Below, one piece after another: positions 1-8,805 of a DNA stretch of 64,000 nucleotides. The DNA comes from Tenacibaculum sp. MAR_2010_89 (GTDB taxonomy: Bacteria > Bacteroidota > Bacteroidia > Flavobacteriales > Flavobacteriaceae). The translations under genes and the position numbers were made by a program. The notes below the pieces were generated by a model that was not told the origin of the DNA, did no database searches, and saw nothing but the letters and a program-made list of their open reading frames with translations. The stretch spans positions 62,001-126,000 of the forward strand of contig NZ_FNUB01000005.1 of the NCBI RefSeq assembly GCF_900105985.1, in the 5' to 3' direction. The number at the start of each line of letters is the position of its first letter. The stretch's first letter is position 1.

Positions 1-2104
1 AGCAAATAATGGTTCAATAGCGAATGAATCAAGAACTATTACACTACAAGGAGGTACTTTTACTCAAAGTTCTGGAAACTTAAACTTAGGAACTCATTTT
101 GACACAAACTTACCTCAAGGAATCTCAGCGCAAATAACAGTTACCAATAACAATACTCTAAGTATTAGTTTTACTGGGCAAGCTTCATCACATTCAGTAG
201 CCAACAATACTAGCGGAGCAATTACATTTAAAAATGCTGCTATTTCAGGTGGAACCTCATCTTTAAATTCCGACAAAGTAACATTTAATTTTTCTTTCTA
301 CGACCCATATAAAGTTGTGTACACAGACAATCAAGACTATACTGCAAACTCAGGTAAAACATGGACATTTTTTAGAATTGAAGGAGCTTCTAATAATAGA
401 TTTGGGACCTTTTTTGAAAACAATTCACTTAAACTAGAAACCTATCAAAAAGCTTTAGTTTGCCAATCTGGAACCAGAAATGTAACTCCTATTCAGTCAA
501 ACGGAGTAATTGACCAACAAAGCTCATGGGTAGATGGAGGTGCTTATCCTGACTTGCATGTTATTAGAGACGCAAACCATACTACCTGGGACAATCAAAC
601 TGCTTATATAGGTTTTCAATTAGAACTTTATCCTGGAAAAACTAATTATGGCTGGTTCAGAGTTAGAGTTAACAACAACGGAACCTCTTATAGTTTGTTA
701 GATTATGCATATAGTACAGAACCTTTTGGCGCTATTAAAGCTGGAAGCAAGGTGTGGGATGGAAACACTGGAGCAACTTGTTCAGACGGTATTCAAAATG
801 GAGACGAAACCGGCATAGATTGTGGTGGTTCATGTGAACCTTGTGCAGTTGTAATAAACTATTGTAACTCTAATGGTAAAAGTGTAAATGATGAATTTAT
901 CAGCAAAGTTGAATTAAATACAATTAATAATAGTTCATCAGGATCAAATAACGGATATGAAGATTATACTGGAAGTATATCAACCTCTCTATCCAAAGAA
1001 GGTAATTATTCAATTACCATAACTCCAAGCTGGAGAAGTACAGTATACTCAGAGGGGTATAGTGTTTGGATAGATTACAATCAAAATGGTGATTTTACTG
1101 ATAGTGGCGAACAAGTTTGGAGTAAAGCTGCTTCAAAAGACACTTCTGTCACAGGTCAATTCACAATACCTACATCTGCTAAATTAGGAAACACAAGAAT
1201 GAGAGTTTCTATGAAATACAATGGTACTCCAACATCATGTGAATCTTTTAGTTATGGTGAAGTTGAAGATTATAAAATAATTATTAATGGTGATGTAGCT
1301 CCAAGTTGTAGTGATGGAATCCAAAATGGTGATGAAACTGGTATTGATTGTGGAGGTAGTTGTGCACCTTGTAGCACAAATAACGATATTGTATATGTTG
1401 ATATTCCAGATTTAACTGTCAATTCAAGTAATACATGGAAATTTTTCAGAATAGAAACTGGAGATGATACTGGATATGGAGCATGGTACAGTAGTAATTC
1501 AGTTAGACTTGTTACTTACAATAAAGACATTGTTTGCGAAGGGAATACCAAAAACGTATCTCTTTTAGCAGAAGGTGTAACCGTTGGCTCTTCTAGTAAT
1601 TTTGTAGCAGAATCTAATAGTTACGTGGTAAGCTCTAATGATTATTCGACTTCTAATGGAAAAACTGGGTTTATAGGTTTTACATTTAAAATAAATGGAA
1701 ACACTCATTATGGATGGTTTCATATAAATGTAGCTAATGATGGAAAATCATATTCAATAACAGATTATGCATATAACAAAACTGCTAATGGAAATATCAC
1801 TACAGAAACAAGAGGTAGTGTTGGGCCAAACTACAATGAAAACAGTTTTGATTCTAGCATAACATCTGTCGTACCAAACCCATTTAAAACAGAAGCTAAA
1901 ATTAACATATCAAACTTCAAAAATCAAGGTGAAATAAAATTAGAGATTTATGATTTACTAGGAAGATTTATTTACGAGAAAGCAATTCCATCATCTTCTA
2001 ATTCAATTATTATTGATGATACTGTAATTAAAGATAAAGGAATGTATTTATTAAAGATTTTTTCTAATAAACATTCAAAAACGATAAGTGTAATAAAAGA
2101 ATAA
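1..2104 (+). CDS. Secreted multidomain T9SS cargo protein, 5' end missing
   Basis: The reading frame is open from base 2 to the stop at 2102-2104, so the gene begins left of the window; 700 residues are visible and the GTG at 317 is not a real start. Order of parts (numbered from base 2): a Ser/Thr/Asn-rich beta-type stretch (1-100), a roughly 150-residue module ending in a YGWF...DYAY pattern (to about 255), a four-cysteine linker starting CSDGIQNGDETG (about 260-281), a GEVEDY domain (motif near 419), a second copy of the Cys linker (about 436-457), a second copy of the YGWF/DYAY module (about 460-605), and a C-terminal type IX secretion sorting domain (about 617-700; VPNPF at its start, ending in KTISVIKE). 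It is therefore exported through the T9SS and cleaved or anchored at the surface. No catalytic domain is visible in this part; GEVEDY domains often follow secreted proteases, so an enzyme could lie upstream. Confidence 0.85.
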   Translation, partial: ANNGSIANESRTITLQGGTFTQSSGNLNLGTHFDTNLPQGISAQITVTNNNTLSISFTGQASSHSVANNTSGAITFKNAAISGGTSSLNSDKVTFNFSFYDPYKVVYTDNQDYTANSGKTWTFFRIEGASNNRFGTFFENNSLKLETYQKALVCQSGTRNVTPIQSNGVIDQQSSWVDGGAYPDLHVIRDANHTTWDNQTAYIGFQLELYPGKTNYGWFRVRVNNNGTSYSLLDYAYSTEPFGAIKAGSKVWDGNTGATCSDGIQNGDETGIDCGGSCEPCAVVINYCNSNGKSVNDEFISKVELNTINNSSSGSNNGYEDYTGSISTSLSKEGNYSITITPSWRSTVYSEGYSVWIDYNQNGDFTDSGEQVWSKAASKDTSVTGQFTIPTSAKLGNTRMRVSMKYNGTPTSCESFSYGEVEDYKIIINGDVAPSCSDGIQNGDETGIDCGGSCAPCSTNNDIVYVDIPDLTVNSSNTWKFFRIETGDDTGYGAWYSSNSVRLVTYNKDIVCEGNTKNVSLLAEGVTVGSSSNFVAESNSYVVSSNDYSTSNGKTGFIGFTFKINGNTHYGWFHINVANDGKSYSITDYAYNKTANGNITTETRGSVGPNYNENSFDSSITSVVPNPFKTEAKINISNFKNQGEIKLEIYDLLGRFIYEKAIPSSSNSIIIDDTVIKDKGMYLLKIFSNKHSKTISVIKE

Positions 2105-2127
2105 CGGGGATAGTTTCTTTTTATTTC

Positions 2128-2159
2128 AAAACCTGCTTGGCATTCAAGCAGGTTTTTTT
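2128..2159 (+). terminator. Rho-independent terminator after the T9SS cargo gene
   Basis: A perfect stem AAAACCTGCTTG / CAAGCAGGTTTT with a five-base loop is followed by a run of T. It lies between two convergent genes and ends at the stop codon of the CYTH gene, so it may serve both strands, although the T-run is better on the plus strand. Confidence 0.85.
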
Positions 2160-2628
2160 ACCACTTATTAAAAGGTAATTTACTTATATTAGAATTATAG
2201 TACTTAACTATTCCTGTTACTTCTTTACCCAGCCAATTAGGCTTTTTAAAGTTTTCATCTTCACTTTTTAATTCAATTTCAGCAACAATAAGTCCTAAAT
2301 TATCACCTAAAAACTCATCTATCTCATAAGTATGCGCATCTATATCAACTAAAAATCGATACTTTTCAATAATTCCTTCTTCACACAAACTCAATAAGTT
2401 TTCAGCTTCACTTTTAGTTATTTCTTTCTCCCATTCAAAACGAGTAGTGCCACTTTTATTTGAGGGTCCTTTTATTGTTAAAAACCCAAGATCATCTTTT
2501 ATCCTAACTCTAACCACCCGGTGTTTATCAGAATTTAAAAATCCTTGTTTTATATAATTCTTCTTACGTGCTATAAATTTATAATCATCAGAAGCAACCA
2601 AAAACTTACGCTCTATTTCTAAAACCAT
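2158..2628 (-). CDS. CYTH-domain protein (triphosphate tunnel metalloenzyme family)
   Basis: 156 residues starting MVLEIERKFLV. The ExExK signature of CYTH proteins is residues 4-8, and the alternating charged strands expected of the triphosphate tunnel follow (RVRIKDD, FLTIKG, RFEWEKEI, EIDEF, IVAEIEL). Known members hydrolyse inorganic tripolyphosphate or thiamine triphosphate with a divalent metal; which substrate is used here cannot be read from sequence. The ATG at 2628 is chosen because ExExK normally lies within ten residues of the N terminus; an in-frame TTG at 2643 would add only five residues. The length matches the short bacterial CYTH family (about 150-160 residues). It is a single gene, convergent with the T9SS cargo gene and divergent from porZ. 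Confidence 0.85.
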   Translation of the reverse strand: MVLEIERKFLVASDDYKFIARKKNYIKQGFLNSDKHRVVRVRIKDDLGFLTIKGPSNKSGTTRFEWEKEITKSEAENLLSLCEEGIIEKYRFLVDIDAHTYEIDEFLGDNLGLIVAEIELKSEDENFKKPNWLGKEVTGIVKYYNSNISKLPFNKW

Positions 2629-2682
2629 AAAAATTGAAATCAAATTTGTACGAATGTACCTTTTTTTATCGTTAATAATAAA

Positions 2683-2690
2683 TATCTTTG
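2683..2690 (+). promoter_or_regulatory. -7 promoter element (TATCTTTG) of porZ
   Basis: TATCTTTG matches the Bacteroidota TAnnTTTG element and ends 10 bases before the porZ ATG at 2700, which implies a very short leader. I do not see a clear TTTG -33 box at the usual distance. Confidence 0.6.
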
Positions 2691-2699
2691 AGTTCTATT

Positions 2700-5033
2700 A
2701 TGAAGAAAATAACACTGTTTTTTCTATTATTTATAAGCGTTAAGCTAATTTCTCAAACTGATTACAGTAATCAATGGGAGGATTTATTTTCATACACTAA
2801 TGTAAAAGATTTTATAAAATCTGGAATATTAATTTATGCAGTAACTGACAATGCTGTATTTGTATATAATACTCAAACGAAAGAAATTAATAAAATATCT
2901 TCAGTTCAAGGATTATCAGGAGGAACTACCTCTACAATATATTATAATGAAACCTTTAAAAGACTAGTAGTAGGTTATGAAGATGGTTTACTACAAATAA
3001 TTGACGAAAAAGGGAAAATCACAACATCTCCAGAAATAACAAATTTTAATCAAACAGGAGAAAAACGAATAAATCACATATACGAATACAACAACAAACT
3101 ATACCTCTCTACTTCATTTGCTATTGTTGTATACGATATTGAAAACTTAGAATTTGGAGACACTTACTTTATTGGAGCTGGGTCATCTGATGAAAAAATA
3201 AATCAAATAGCCGTTTTTGACAATAGAATTTACGCTGCCACTTCAAGTGGAATTTACATTGCTAATGCCAATAACCCTAATTTAATTGACTTTAACAATT
3301 GGACATTAAGATTTCCTGGCAATTATACCAATATTACTGTATTTAACAACCAGCTATTGGCATCTAGAAATAATGAATTGATATTAGTACAAGGACCAAC
3401 TATTTCTACCCTGAGAACTTTTAGTGAAGAAATTCAAGGTTTAAAAAGCTCAACAAGTAGTTTATCAGTAGCTCTAAAAACAAGTGCAGTAATTTTAGAC
3501 AAAAGATTAACTCAAATTACACAAGTAAACCAAACTAGTAGTTTCAGTTTTAATTTACATGAAGCGTTAGAAGAAAATAATGATATTTATTTGGCAACTA
3601 ATAAATATGGAATTTTAAAAACAACTACTACCTCGACAACTACCCTAGAAGAAATACATCCTAATGGACCATTATTAAATGATATTTTTTCAATTGAAGC
3701 CCACAACAACAATTTATGGGTTGTATACGGAGGATATGATGCTGCCTATACTCCATTACAAAAAAGAAATGGTTTTTCTCATTTTAATGGTAAAGACTGG
3801 CTAAATACGCCTTTCAACCCTAGTTTTCCTTTAGGTGATTTAACATCTATAAGCATTGACAAAACAAAAGATAACTCAGTATTTATTAGCTCTTATGGTG
3901 ATATATCAGGAACTCAAATAAACACTCCTTTAACTGGAGGTTTGCTACATGTTGAGGATGACAATATAAAAACTTTCTTCAATCAACTAAATAGCCCTTT
4001 AGAAGACATAGAAAAAAGTTTACCAAATAGAGTTACCATAAGAATTGGTGGAACAGCATTTGACAATCAAGGAAATTTATGGGTTACTAACCTAGGAGCT
4101 TCAAAAAGATTAAAAAAACTATCCCAAACTGGGCAATGGACTAATTTTGATATTCAATCTATAGTTACCCTAAATAATAAGTTAGGAATGAATGAAGTTG
4201 TTATTGATAAAACCAATACCGTTTGGATAGGTACGCGTAGAAATGGTGTTTATGCTTTTAATGAAACTGGAGATAGAAAAAAAGCGCTAACTACTGAAGC
4301 TACTAAAGGAAGTTTACCAAATTTAAATGTACGTACAGTTGCTGTAGATAGAAATAACAGAATTTGGCTAGGAACTTTAACAGGCTTAGTTGTATTCACA
4401 AATGCTTCTGGAATTTTTGATAGCACTATAAATGATGCAGCTCCAATCATTATTTTAGATGAAGGTATTCCTAAAAAATTACTAGGTGATCAAACCATTA
4501 ATTCTATTAAAGTTGATGGAGCAGATAATAAATGGTTTGGAACTGAAGCTGGAGGTGTTTTATACACAAACCCTAGTGGACAAAAAACTTTAGCCAAATT
4601 TAATAAAGACAACTCTCCTTTACCTTCAAATAAAATTATAAAAATTAGTGTAGATAACACTACAGGGAAAGTATATTTTGCTACAAACAAAGGTATGGTT
4701 GCTTATAACAGTAAGGTATCTCCTTTTGGTGAAGAATTAGGAGAAGTATATGCCTATCCTAATCCTGTATTAAAAAACCATGATATCGTAACCATTGATG
4801 GCCGTAACGGATCTCATTTACCTAAAGGTACTAATGTAAAAATCTTAGATGTTGCTGGAAATTTAGTATATGAAACAAATGTGGTAGAAGGACAACAATT
4901 AAAAGGAGGTAAAGTAACCTGGAATAAACGAAATTTAGCTGGAGTTAGAGTAGCCTCTGGAGTATATATTGTATTACTATCTACAGATGATAATTCAGAA
5001 ACGTCTTCTACAAAAATTGCAATTATAAACTAA
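2700..5033 (+). CDS. porZ: Type IX secretion system protein PorZ
   Basis: 777 residues with a signal peptide (MKKITLFFLLFISVKLISQ). The body is made of repeated beta-propeller blades of the two-component-regulator type (for example DNAVFVYNTQTKEI, NRIYAATSSGIYIA, NTVWIGTRRNGVYAF, NRIWLGTLTGLVVF, NKWFGTEAGGVLY), and the last 85 or so residues form a sorting-type beta-sandwich starting YAYPNPV. This is the layout of PorZ, a surface component of the type IX secretion system described in Porphyromonas gingivalis, where it works with the PorU sortase and binds A-LPS. ATG 2700 is preferred to TTG 2688 because it starts a classical signal peptide. The stop overlaps the recO start by one base (TAATG), so the two are translationally coupled. 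A T9SS cargo gene lies just upstream of the CYTH gene. Confidence 0.88.
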   Translation: MKKITLFFLLFISVKLISQTDYSNQWEDLFSYTNVKDFIKSGILIYAVTDNAVFVYNTQTKEINKISSVQGLSGGTTSTIYYNETFKRLVVGYEDGLLQIIDEKGKITTSPEITNFNQTGEKRINHIYEYNNKLYLSTSFAIVVYDIENLEFGDTYFIGAGSSDEKINQIAVFDNRIYAATSSGIYIANANNPNLIDFNNWTLRFPGNYTNITVFNNQLLASRNNELILVQGPTISTLRTFSEEIQGLKSSTSSLSVALKTSAVILDKRLTQITQVNQTSSFSFNLHEALEENNDIYLATNKYGILKTTTTSTTTLEEIHPNGPLLNDIFSIEAHNNNLWVVYGGYDAAYTPLQKRNGFSHFNGKDWLNTPFNPSFPLGDLTSISIDKTKDNSVFISSYGDISGTQINTPLTGGLLHVEDDNIKTFFNQLNSPLEDIEKSLPNRVTIRIGGTAFDNQGNLWVTNLGASKRLKKLSQTGQWTNFDIQSIVTLNNKLGMNEVVIDKTNTVWIGTRRNGVYAFNETGDRKKALTTEATKGSLPNLNVRTVAVDRNNRIWLGTLTGLVVFTNASGIFDSTINDAAPIIILDEGIPKKLLGDQTINSIKVDGADNKWFGTEAGGVLYTNPSGQKTLAKFNKDNSPLPSNKIIKISVDNTTGKVYFATNKGMVAYNSKVSPFGEELGEVYAYPNPVLKNHDIVTIDGRNGSHLPKGTNVKILDVAGNLVYETNVVEGQQLKGGKVTWNKRNLAGVRVASGVYIVLLSTDDNSETSSTKIAIIN

Positions 5034-5755
5034 TGTCAGTTATATCCACAAGAGCAATAGTTTTCAATACTATTAAATATGGAGATACCAGTTTAATTGT
5101 TAAATGTTTTACCCTTGAAGAAGGAGTCAAATCTTATATGATTAAAGGGGTTCTAAAATCTAAAAAAGGAAAATTAAAAGCTGCCTATTTCCAGCCATTA
5201 ACCCAATTACAAATAGTAGCCAATCACAATAATAAAAACACCCTCAACTCAATTAAAGAAGCACAAGTTGTGTTTCCATATAATACTATACATACTTCTA
5301 TCATAAAACAATCTATCATTTTATTCTTATCAGAAGTATTATCAAATATCGTACAAGAAGAAGAAAAAAACGACGCTTTATATACCTATATAGAAACTGC
5401 TATAATTTGGCTTGATACACATACTGATGTAGCTAATTTCCATCTACTTTTTTTACTTAACTTATCTAAATTTTTAGGATTTTACCCAGAAACATCTCAA
5501 TCTAATAAAGAGGCCTTTAGCTTAACTGAAGGTAGTTTTACAGATAGTACTTATGAAAAATTAACACTTACTGGCAAAGAATTAACACTCTTTAAAAAAC
5601 TATTAGGCATAAATTTTGATGCAATTAATAGTATATCTTTCAATAAAAACGAAAGACAAGCTATCCTTCGAATTATAATTCAATATTTTGAACTACATTT
5701 GGAAGGATTTAGAAAACCAAAATCATTAGATATTTTAGAAACTGTGTTTAGTTGA
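5033..5755 (+). CDS. recO: DNA repair protein RecO
   Basis: 240 residues. The N-terminal OB-fold (about 1-80: STRAIVFNTIKYGDTSLIVKCFT, then KGVLKSKKGK and QPLTQLQIVA) and the helical C-terminal domain (about 85-235) match RecO of Bacteroidota in order and length. RecO loads RecA onto SSB-coated single-stranded DNA with RecR in recombinational repair. The start codon overlaps the porZ stop. The next gene, a TonB receptor, begins two bases after the recO stop (TGA 5753-5755, ATG 5758), so the genes form one transcript, although their functions have nothing obvious in common. Confidence 0.92.
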   Translation: MSVISTRAIVFNTIKYGDTSLIVKCFTLEEGVKSYMIKGVLKSKKGKLKAAYFQPLTQLQIVANHNNKNTLNSIKEAQVVFPYNTIHTSIIKQSIILFLSEVLSNIVQEEEKNDALYTYIETAIIWLDTHTDVANFHLLFLLNLSKFLGFYPETSQSNKEAFSLTEGSFTDSTYEKLTLTGKELTLFKKLLGINFDAINSISFNKNERQAILRIIIQYFELHLEGFRKPKSLDILETVFS

Positions 5756-5757
5756 TC

Positions 5758-8220
5758 ATGAAGCAAGTAATAGTAGTACTTTTCTTAATAATAATCACCC
5801 CAATATTTTCACAAACATTAACCGTTATTGATGCCGAAACTGGTAAACCAATCGACGCTGTTGCTGTTTTTAATAAAGAAAAAACTAAATCGTCAATTAG
5901 TAATGAAGACGGTGTTCTAAATATTTCAAATTTTTCAAAAAATGAAATACTTGTTTTTTCACACGTAGCCTATGCTGAATACCAGGTAAAAAAAGCTACT
6001 TTAAAATTAAACAACTATCAAGTATATCTATCTAAAGAATCTGAACAGTTAGATGAAGTTGTTTTATCCGTTTTTAAAAACAGTGAAAAAACAAATAGAA
6101 TTGCTGAGCAAATAGCAGTTATAACCTCTAAAGATATAGCTAAAGTTTCTCCTCAAACATCAGCTGATTTATTAGCCAATGTTCCTGGTATAAAAGTGCA
6201 AAAATCTCAATTCGGTGGTGGTAGCCCAGTATTAAGAGGAATGGAGAGTAATCGTGTATTATTAGTTGTAGATGGAGTACGAATGAATAATGCAATTTAT
6301 AGAAAAGGACATTTACAAAACGCTATTACTGTTTCTCCTAATTTATTAGACAGAACCGAAGTTGTTTTTGGACCTTCATCAGTAATTTATGGTTCAGATG
6401 CCTTAGGTGGAGTTATTCATTACTATACCAAAACACCTAAACTATCAGATAAAAACCAAGTTAAAAACTCTTTATTTTCACGTTACAGCACAGTAAATCA
6501 CGAAACAACAAATACTATATCTACTGAATTACAATTCAAAAATTGGGCATCTTTTACTAGTGTTTCACATAGTAATTTTGATGATTTGACCATGGGGCAA
6601 AATCGTTCTCACGGATTTAAAGACTGGGGAAAAGTTCCATTTTATTCCGATAATTTAAACGGAAACTATAGCGAAAACCCTATTGCAAATACTAATCAAA
6701 ACTTACAAAAAAATACAGGATATAATCAAACAGATATCCTTCAAAAATTTTATGTTCCGTTATCAAAAAAAACTGATTTAAAATTAAACTTACAATATTC
6801 TACCTCATCTGATGTACCTCGCTTTGATAAGTTAATGGAATTAAAATCTGGAAACTTAAAATTTGCTGAATGGTATTATGGACCTCAACAACGTTTATTA
6901 ATTTCTCCTCAACTAGAGATTAACCCAAATAAAAAATGGTTAAACAAAGGAGTTTTTACTCTTGCTTATCAAAATATAAAAGAAAGTAGAATCCAACGAA
7001 AATTTGGAAGCCTTGACAGATCTTATAGAGAAGAAACTGTAAATGTTTATAGTTTTAATGGAGACTTTACTGTTCCTTTGGCAAAACAACGCAATTTAGG
7101 ATATGGGTTTGAGGTTGCCTATAACGATGTTGGATCTAACTCTTATGGTAAAACTTTAAATATAGTAAATGGAGAAATTAATGGCTTCAAGGGTGATTTT
7201 GGTGTACAATCTCGCTACGCTGATGGAGGAAGTAGCTATTTAAGTTCAGCTTTATATATTGATTATCGACAAGATGTTACAAGTAAATCTACCTTAAACA
7301 CAGGAATTCGTTTAACAAACACTAATTTAACTGCAAAATGGGTAGACGAACAATTTATCAAATTACCTAATAATGATATTAGTGTAAATAATACAGCTTT
7401 AACTGCTACCATAGGTTATGTATATAAACCTAGCAAAACATGGCAATTAAACACTGTAATATCTTCTGGTTTTCGTTCACCAAACATTGATGATGTAGGA
7501 AAAGTAAGAGAAAAAAGTGGAAAAATAACTGTTCCTAATATTAATTTGAAACCTGAACACGCTTATAATGCAGAAATTGGTGTTCAAAAGTATTTTAACA
7601 ATCGTAAATTTAGAATAGGGGCAAATGTGTATTATACCTTATTACGTAACTATATATACAGAGAAGCTTTTCAACTAAATGGAAAATCAACAATTCAGTT
7701 TGATGGAGAAGACGGTGATATTGTAGCCAATGTAAATAAAGGCAATGCTTATATAACTGGATTTACTGTAAGCTATCAAGGAAAACTTCACAACAACTGG
7801 AAAACTTCTGGATTTATAACGTATACAAAAGGAGAAAGCTACGACTTAAACGAGCCTATGTCTTCAATACCTCCTCTTTTTGGTAATTTCGAAATAAACT
7901 ACACCAATAAGAAGTTTGAAGGTGGTGCTAACTTACGATTCAATGCTAAAAAAGACATTAAAGATTATAACATTAATGAAGGTATTGATAACCATAATCA
8001 AACACCTATAATAAATGCAAACGCTCAAGAAGATATTGATAAATATTATGGCACACCAAGCTGGATGACTATTGGCTTATATGGTAAATACACATTAAAT
8101 TCAATTGCATCTATACAAGCAAGCATTAGCAACTTGTTTGATGAACATTATAAAGAATTCGCATCTGGTGTTTCTTCTCCTGGAAGAAACCTTTCAATAG
8201 CATTACAATTAAACTTATAA
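5758..8220 (+). CDS. TonB-dependent outer-membrane receptor
   Basis: 820 residues. A signal peptide (MKQVIVVLFLIIITPIFSQ) is followed by a carboxypeptidase-regulatory-like beta-sandwich (about 20-95), a plug domain (ADLLANVPGIKVQKSQFGGGSPVLRGMESNRVLLVVDGVRMNN) and a 22-strand-type barrel ending in an aromatic-rich C terminus (ISNLFDEHYKEFASGVSSPGRNLSIALQLNL). The barrel contains SGFRSPNIDDVGK followed by PNINLKPEH, which recalls the FRAP and NPNL boxes of haem/haemoglobin receptors; that is a hint, not proof, of the ligand. The start at ATG 5758 is preferred to the TTG at 5752 because it gives a clean signal peptide. It is in line with recO and followed by a DUF3817 gene. No SusD partner is present. 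Confidence 0.88.
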   Translation: MKQVIVVLFLIIITPIFSQTLTVIDAETGKPIDAVAVFNKEKTKSSISNEDGVLNISNFSKNEILVFSHVAYAEYQVKKATLKLNNYQVYLSKESEQLDEVVLSVFKNSEKTNRIAEQIAVITSKDIAKVSPQTSADLLANVPGIKVQKSQFGGGSPVLRGMESNRVLLVVDGVRMNNAIYRKGHLQNAITVSPNLLDRTEVVFGPSSVIYGSDALGGVIHYYTKTPKLSDKNQVKNSLFSRYSTVNHETTNTISTELQFKNWASFTSVSHSNFDDLTMGQNRSHGFKDWGKVPFYSDNLNGNYSENPIANTNQNLQKNTGYNQTDILQKFYVPLSKKTDLKLNLQYSTSSDVPRFDKLMELKSGNLKFAEWYYGPQQRLLISPQLEINPNKKWLNKGVFTLAYQNIKESRIQRKFGSLDRSYREETVNVYSFNGDFTVPLAKQRNLGYGFEVAYNDVGSNSYGKTLNIVNGEINGFKGDFGVQSRYADGGSSYLSSALYIDYRQDVTSKSTLNTGIRLTNTNLTAKWVDEQFIKLPNNDISVNNTALTATIGYVYKPSKTWQLNTVISSGFRSPNIDDVGKVREKSGKITVPNINLKPEHAYNAEIGVQKYFNNRKFRIGANVYYTLLRNYIYREAFQLNGKSTIQFDGEDGDIVANVNKGNAYITGFTVSYQGKLHNNWKTSGFITYTKGESYDLNEPMSSIPPLFGNFEINYTNKKFEGGANLRFNAKKDIKDYNINEGIDNHNQTPIINANAQEDIDKYYGTPSWMTIGLYGKYTLNSIASIQASISNLFDEHYKEFASGVSSPGRNLSIALQLNL

Positions 8221-8227
8221 ATTAAAA

Positions 8228-8500
8228 ATGATAAACATATTTAAAATAGTTAGTTTTTTAGAAGGAATATCTTACATATTATTACTAGGACTAGGAATGT
8301 ATTATAAATATTTTTTAGACGACCCAACGTATGTTAAAATGTTTGGTATGCCACATGGAGTATTGTTTATAGCATATATAATTTTAGCTATATTATTGAA
8401 ATACAAATTAAAATGGAGCGGAGTAACTTTTGGTATTGTTTGCTTACTTTCTTTACTTCCTTTTGGAACTTTTTTTGTTGGTAAATATTTGAAAAACTAA
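8228..8500 (+). CDS. DUF3817 small integral membrane protein
   Basis: 90 residues with three hydrophobic segments (about 5-25, 40-60, 65-85) and the conserved motif MFGMPHGVLFIAY typical of DUF3817. Function is unknown; members are found in many bacteria, often near transporters. It starts seven bases after the TonB receptor stop, so it is probably the last gene of the porZ-recO-receptor transcript. Its stop codon (8498-8500) directly touches the stop of the convergent moaD gene (8501-8503), with no intergenic base and no room for a terminator. Confidence 0.8.
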   Translation: MINIFKIVSFLEGISYILLLGLGMYYKYFLDDPTYVKMFGMPHGVLFIAYIILAILLKYKLKWSGVTFGIVCLLSLLPFGTFFVGKYLKN

Positions 8501-8743
8501 TTACCCTCCACTTACTGGAGGAATAATAGCTACCACATCATTCTCTTTTAAAACAAGAGAGTCATTTGCGTATTCTTCATTAACAGCTATTGCATAAGAA
8601 CTTACACTAGCGATTTTAGGAAACTGCTTTAATATTATTTTTTTAAAGCTTTCAATAGAGGTTTCGTTAGGAATTTCTATCTCTATAGAAGAACTGCCCA
8701 ATAAATCTCTAGCTATACCAAAACTAAGTAATTGAATTTTCAT
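8501..8743 (-). CDS. moaD: MoaD/ThiS-family sulfur-carrier protein (MoaD-like)
   Basis: 80 residues with the ubiquitin-like beta-grasp of MoaD (MKIQLLSFGIARDLLG, ..SYAIAVNEEYA, LKENDVVAIIPPVSGG) and the required C-terminal Gly-Gly that is adenylated and thiocarboxylated. As MoaD it would be the small subunit of molybdopterin synthase and donate sulfur to precursor Z. ATG 8743 is chosen over a start five residues upstream because a TATTTTTG promoter ends four bases before it. No MoaE, MoaA, MoaC or MoeB gene lies in the window, so the partner must be elsewhere or the carrier serves another pathway. Confidence 0.85.
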   Translation of the reverse strand: MKIQLLSFGIARDLLGSSSIEIEIPNETSIESFKKIILKQFPKIASVSSYAIAVNEEYANDSLVLKENDVVAIIPPVSGG

Positions 8744-8747
8744 AAAA

Positions 8748-8755
8748 CAAAAATA
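8748..8755 (-). promoter_or_regulatory. -7 promoter element (TATTTTTG) of moaD
   Basis: On the minus strand TATTTTTG matches TAnnTTTG and lies four bases upstream of the moaD ATG, which implies an almost leaderless transcript. Confidence 0.5.
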
Positions 8756-8805
8756 CAAAATATCAATAGCGGACTATTTTTATAACTCGTATTTTTTCAA
8801 AATGC

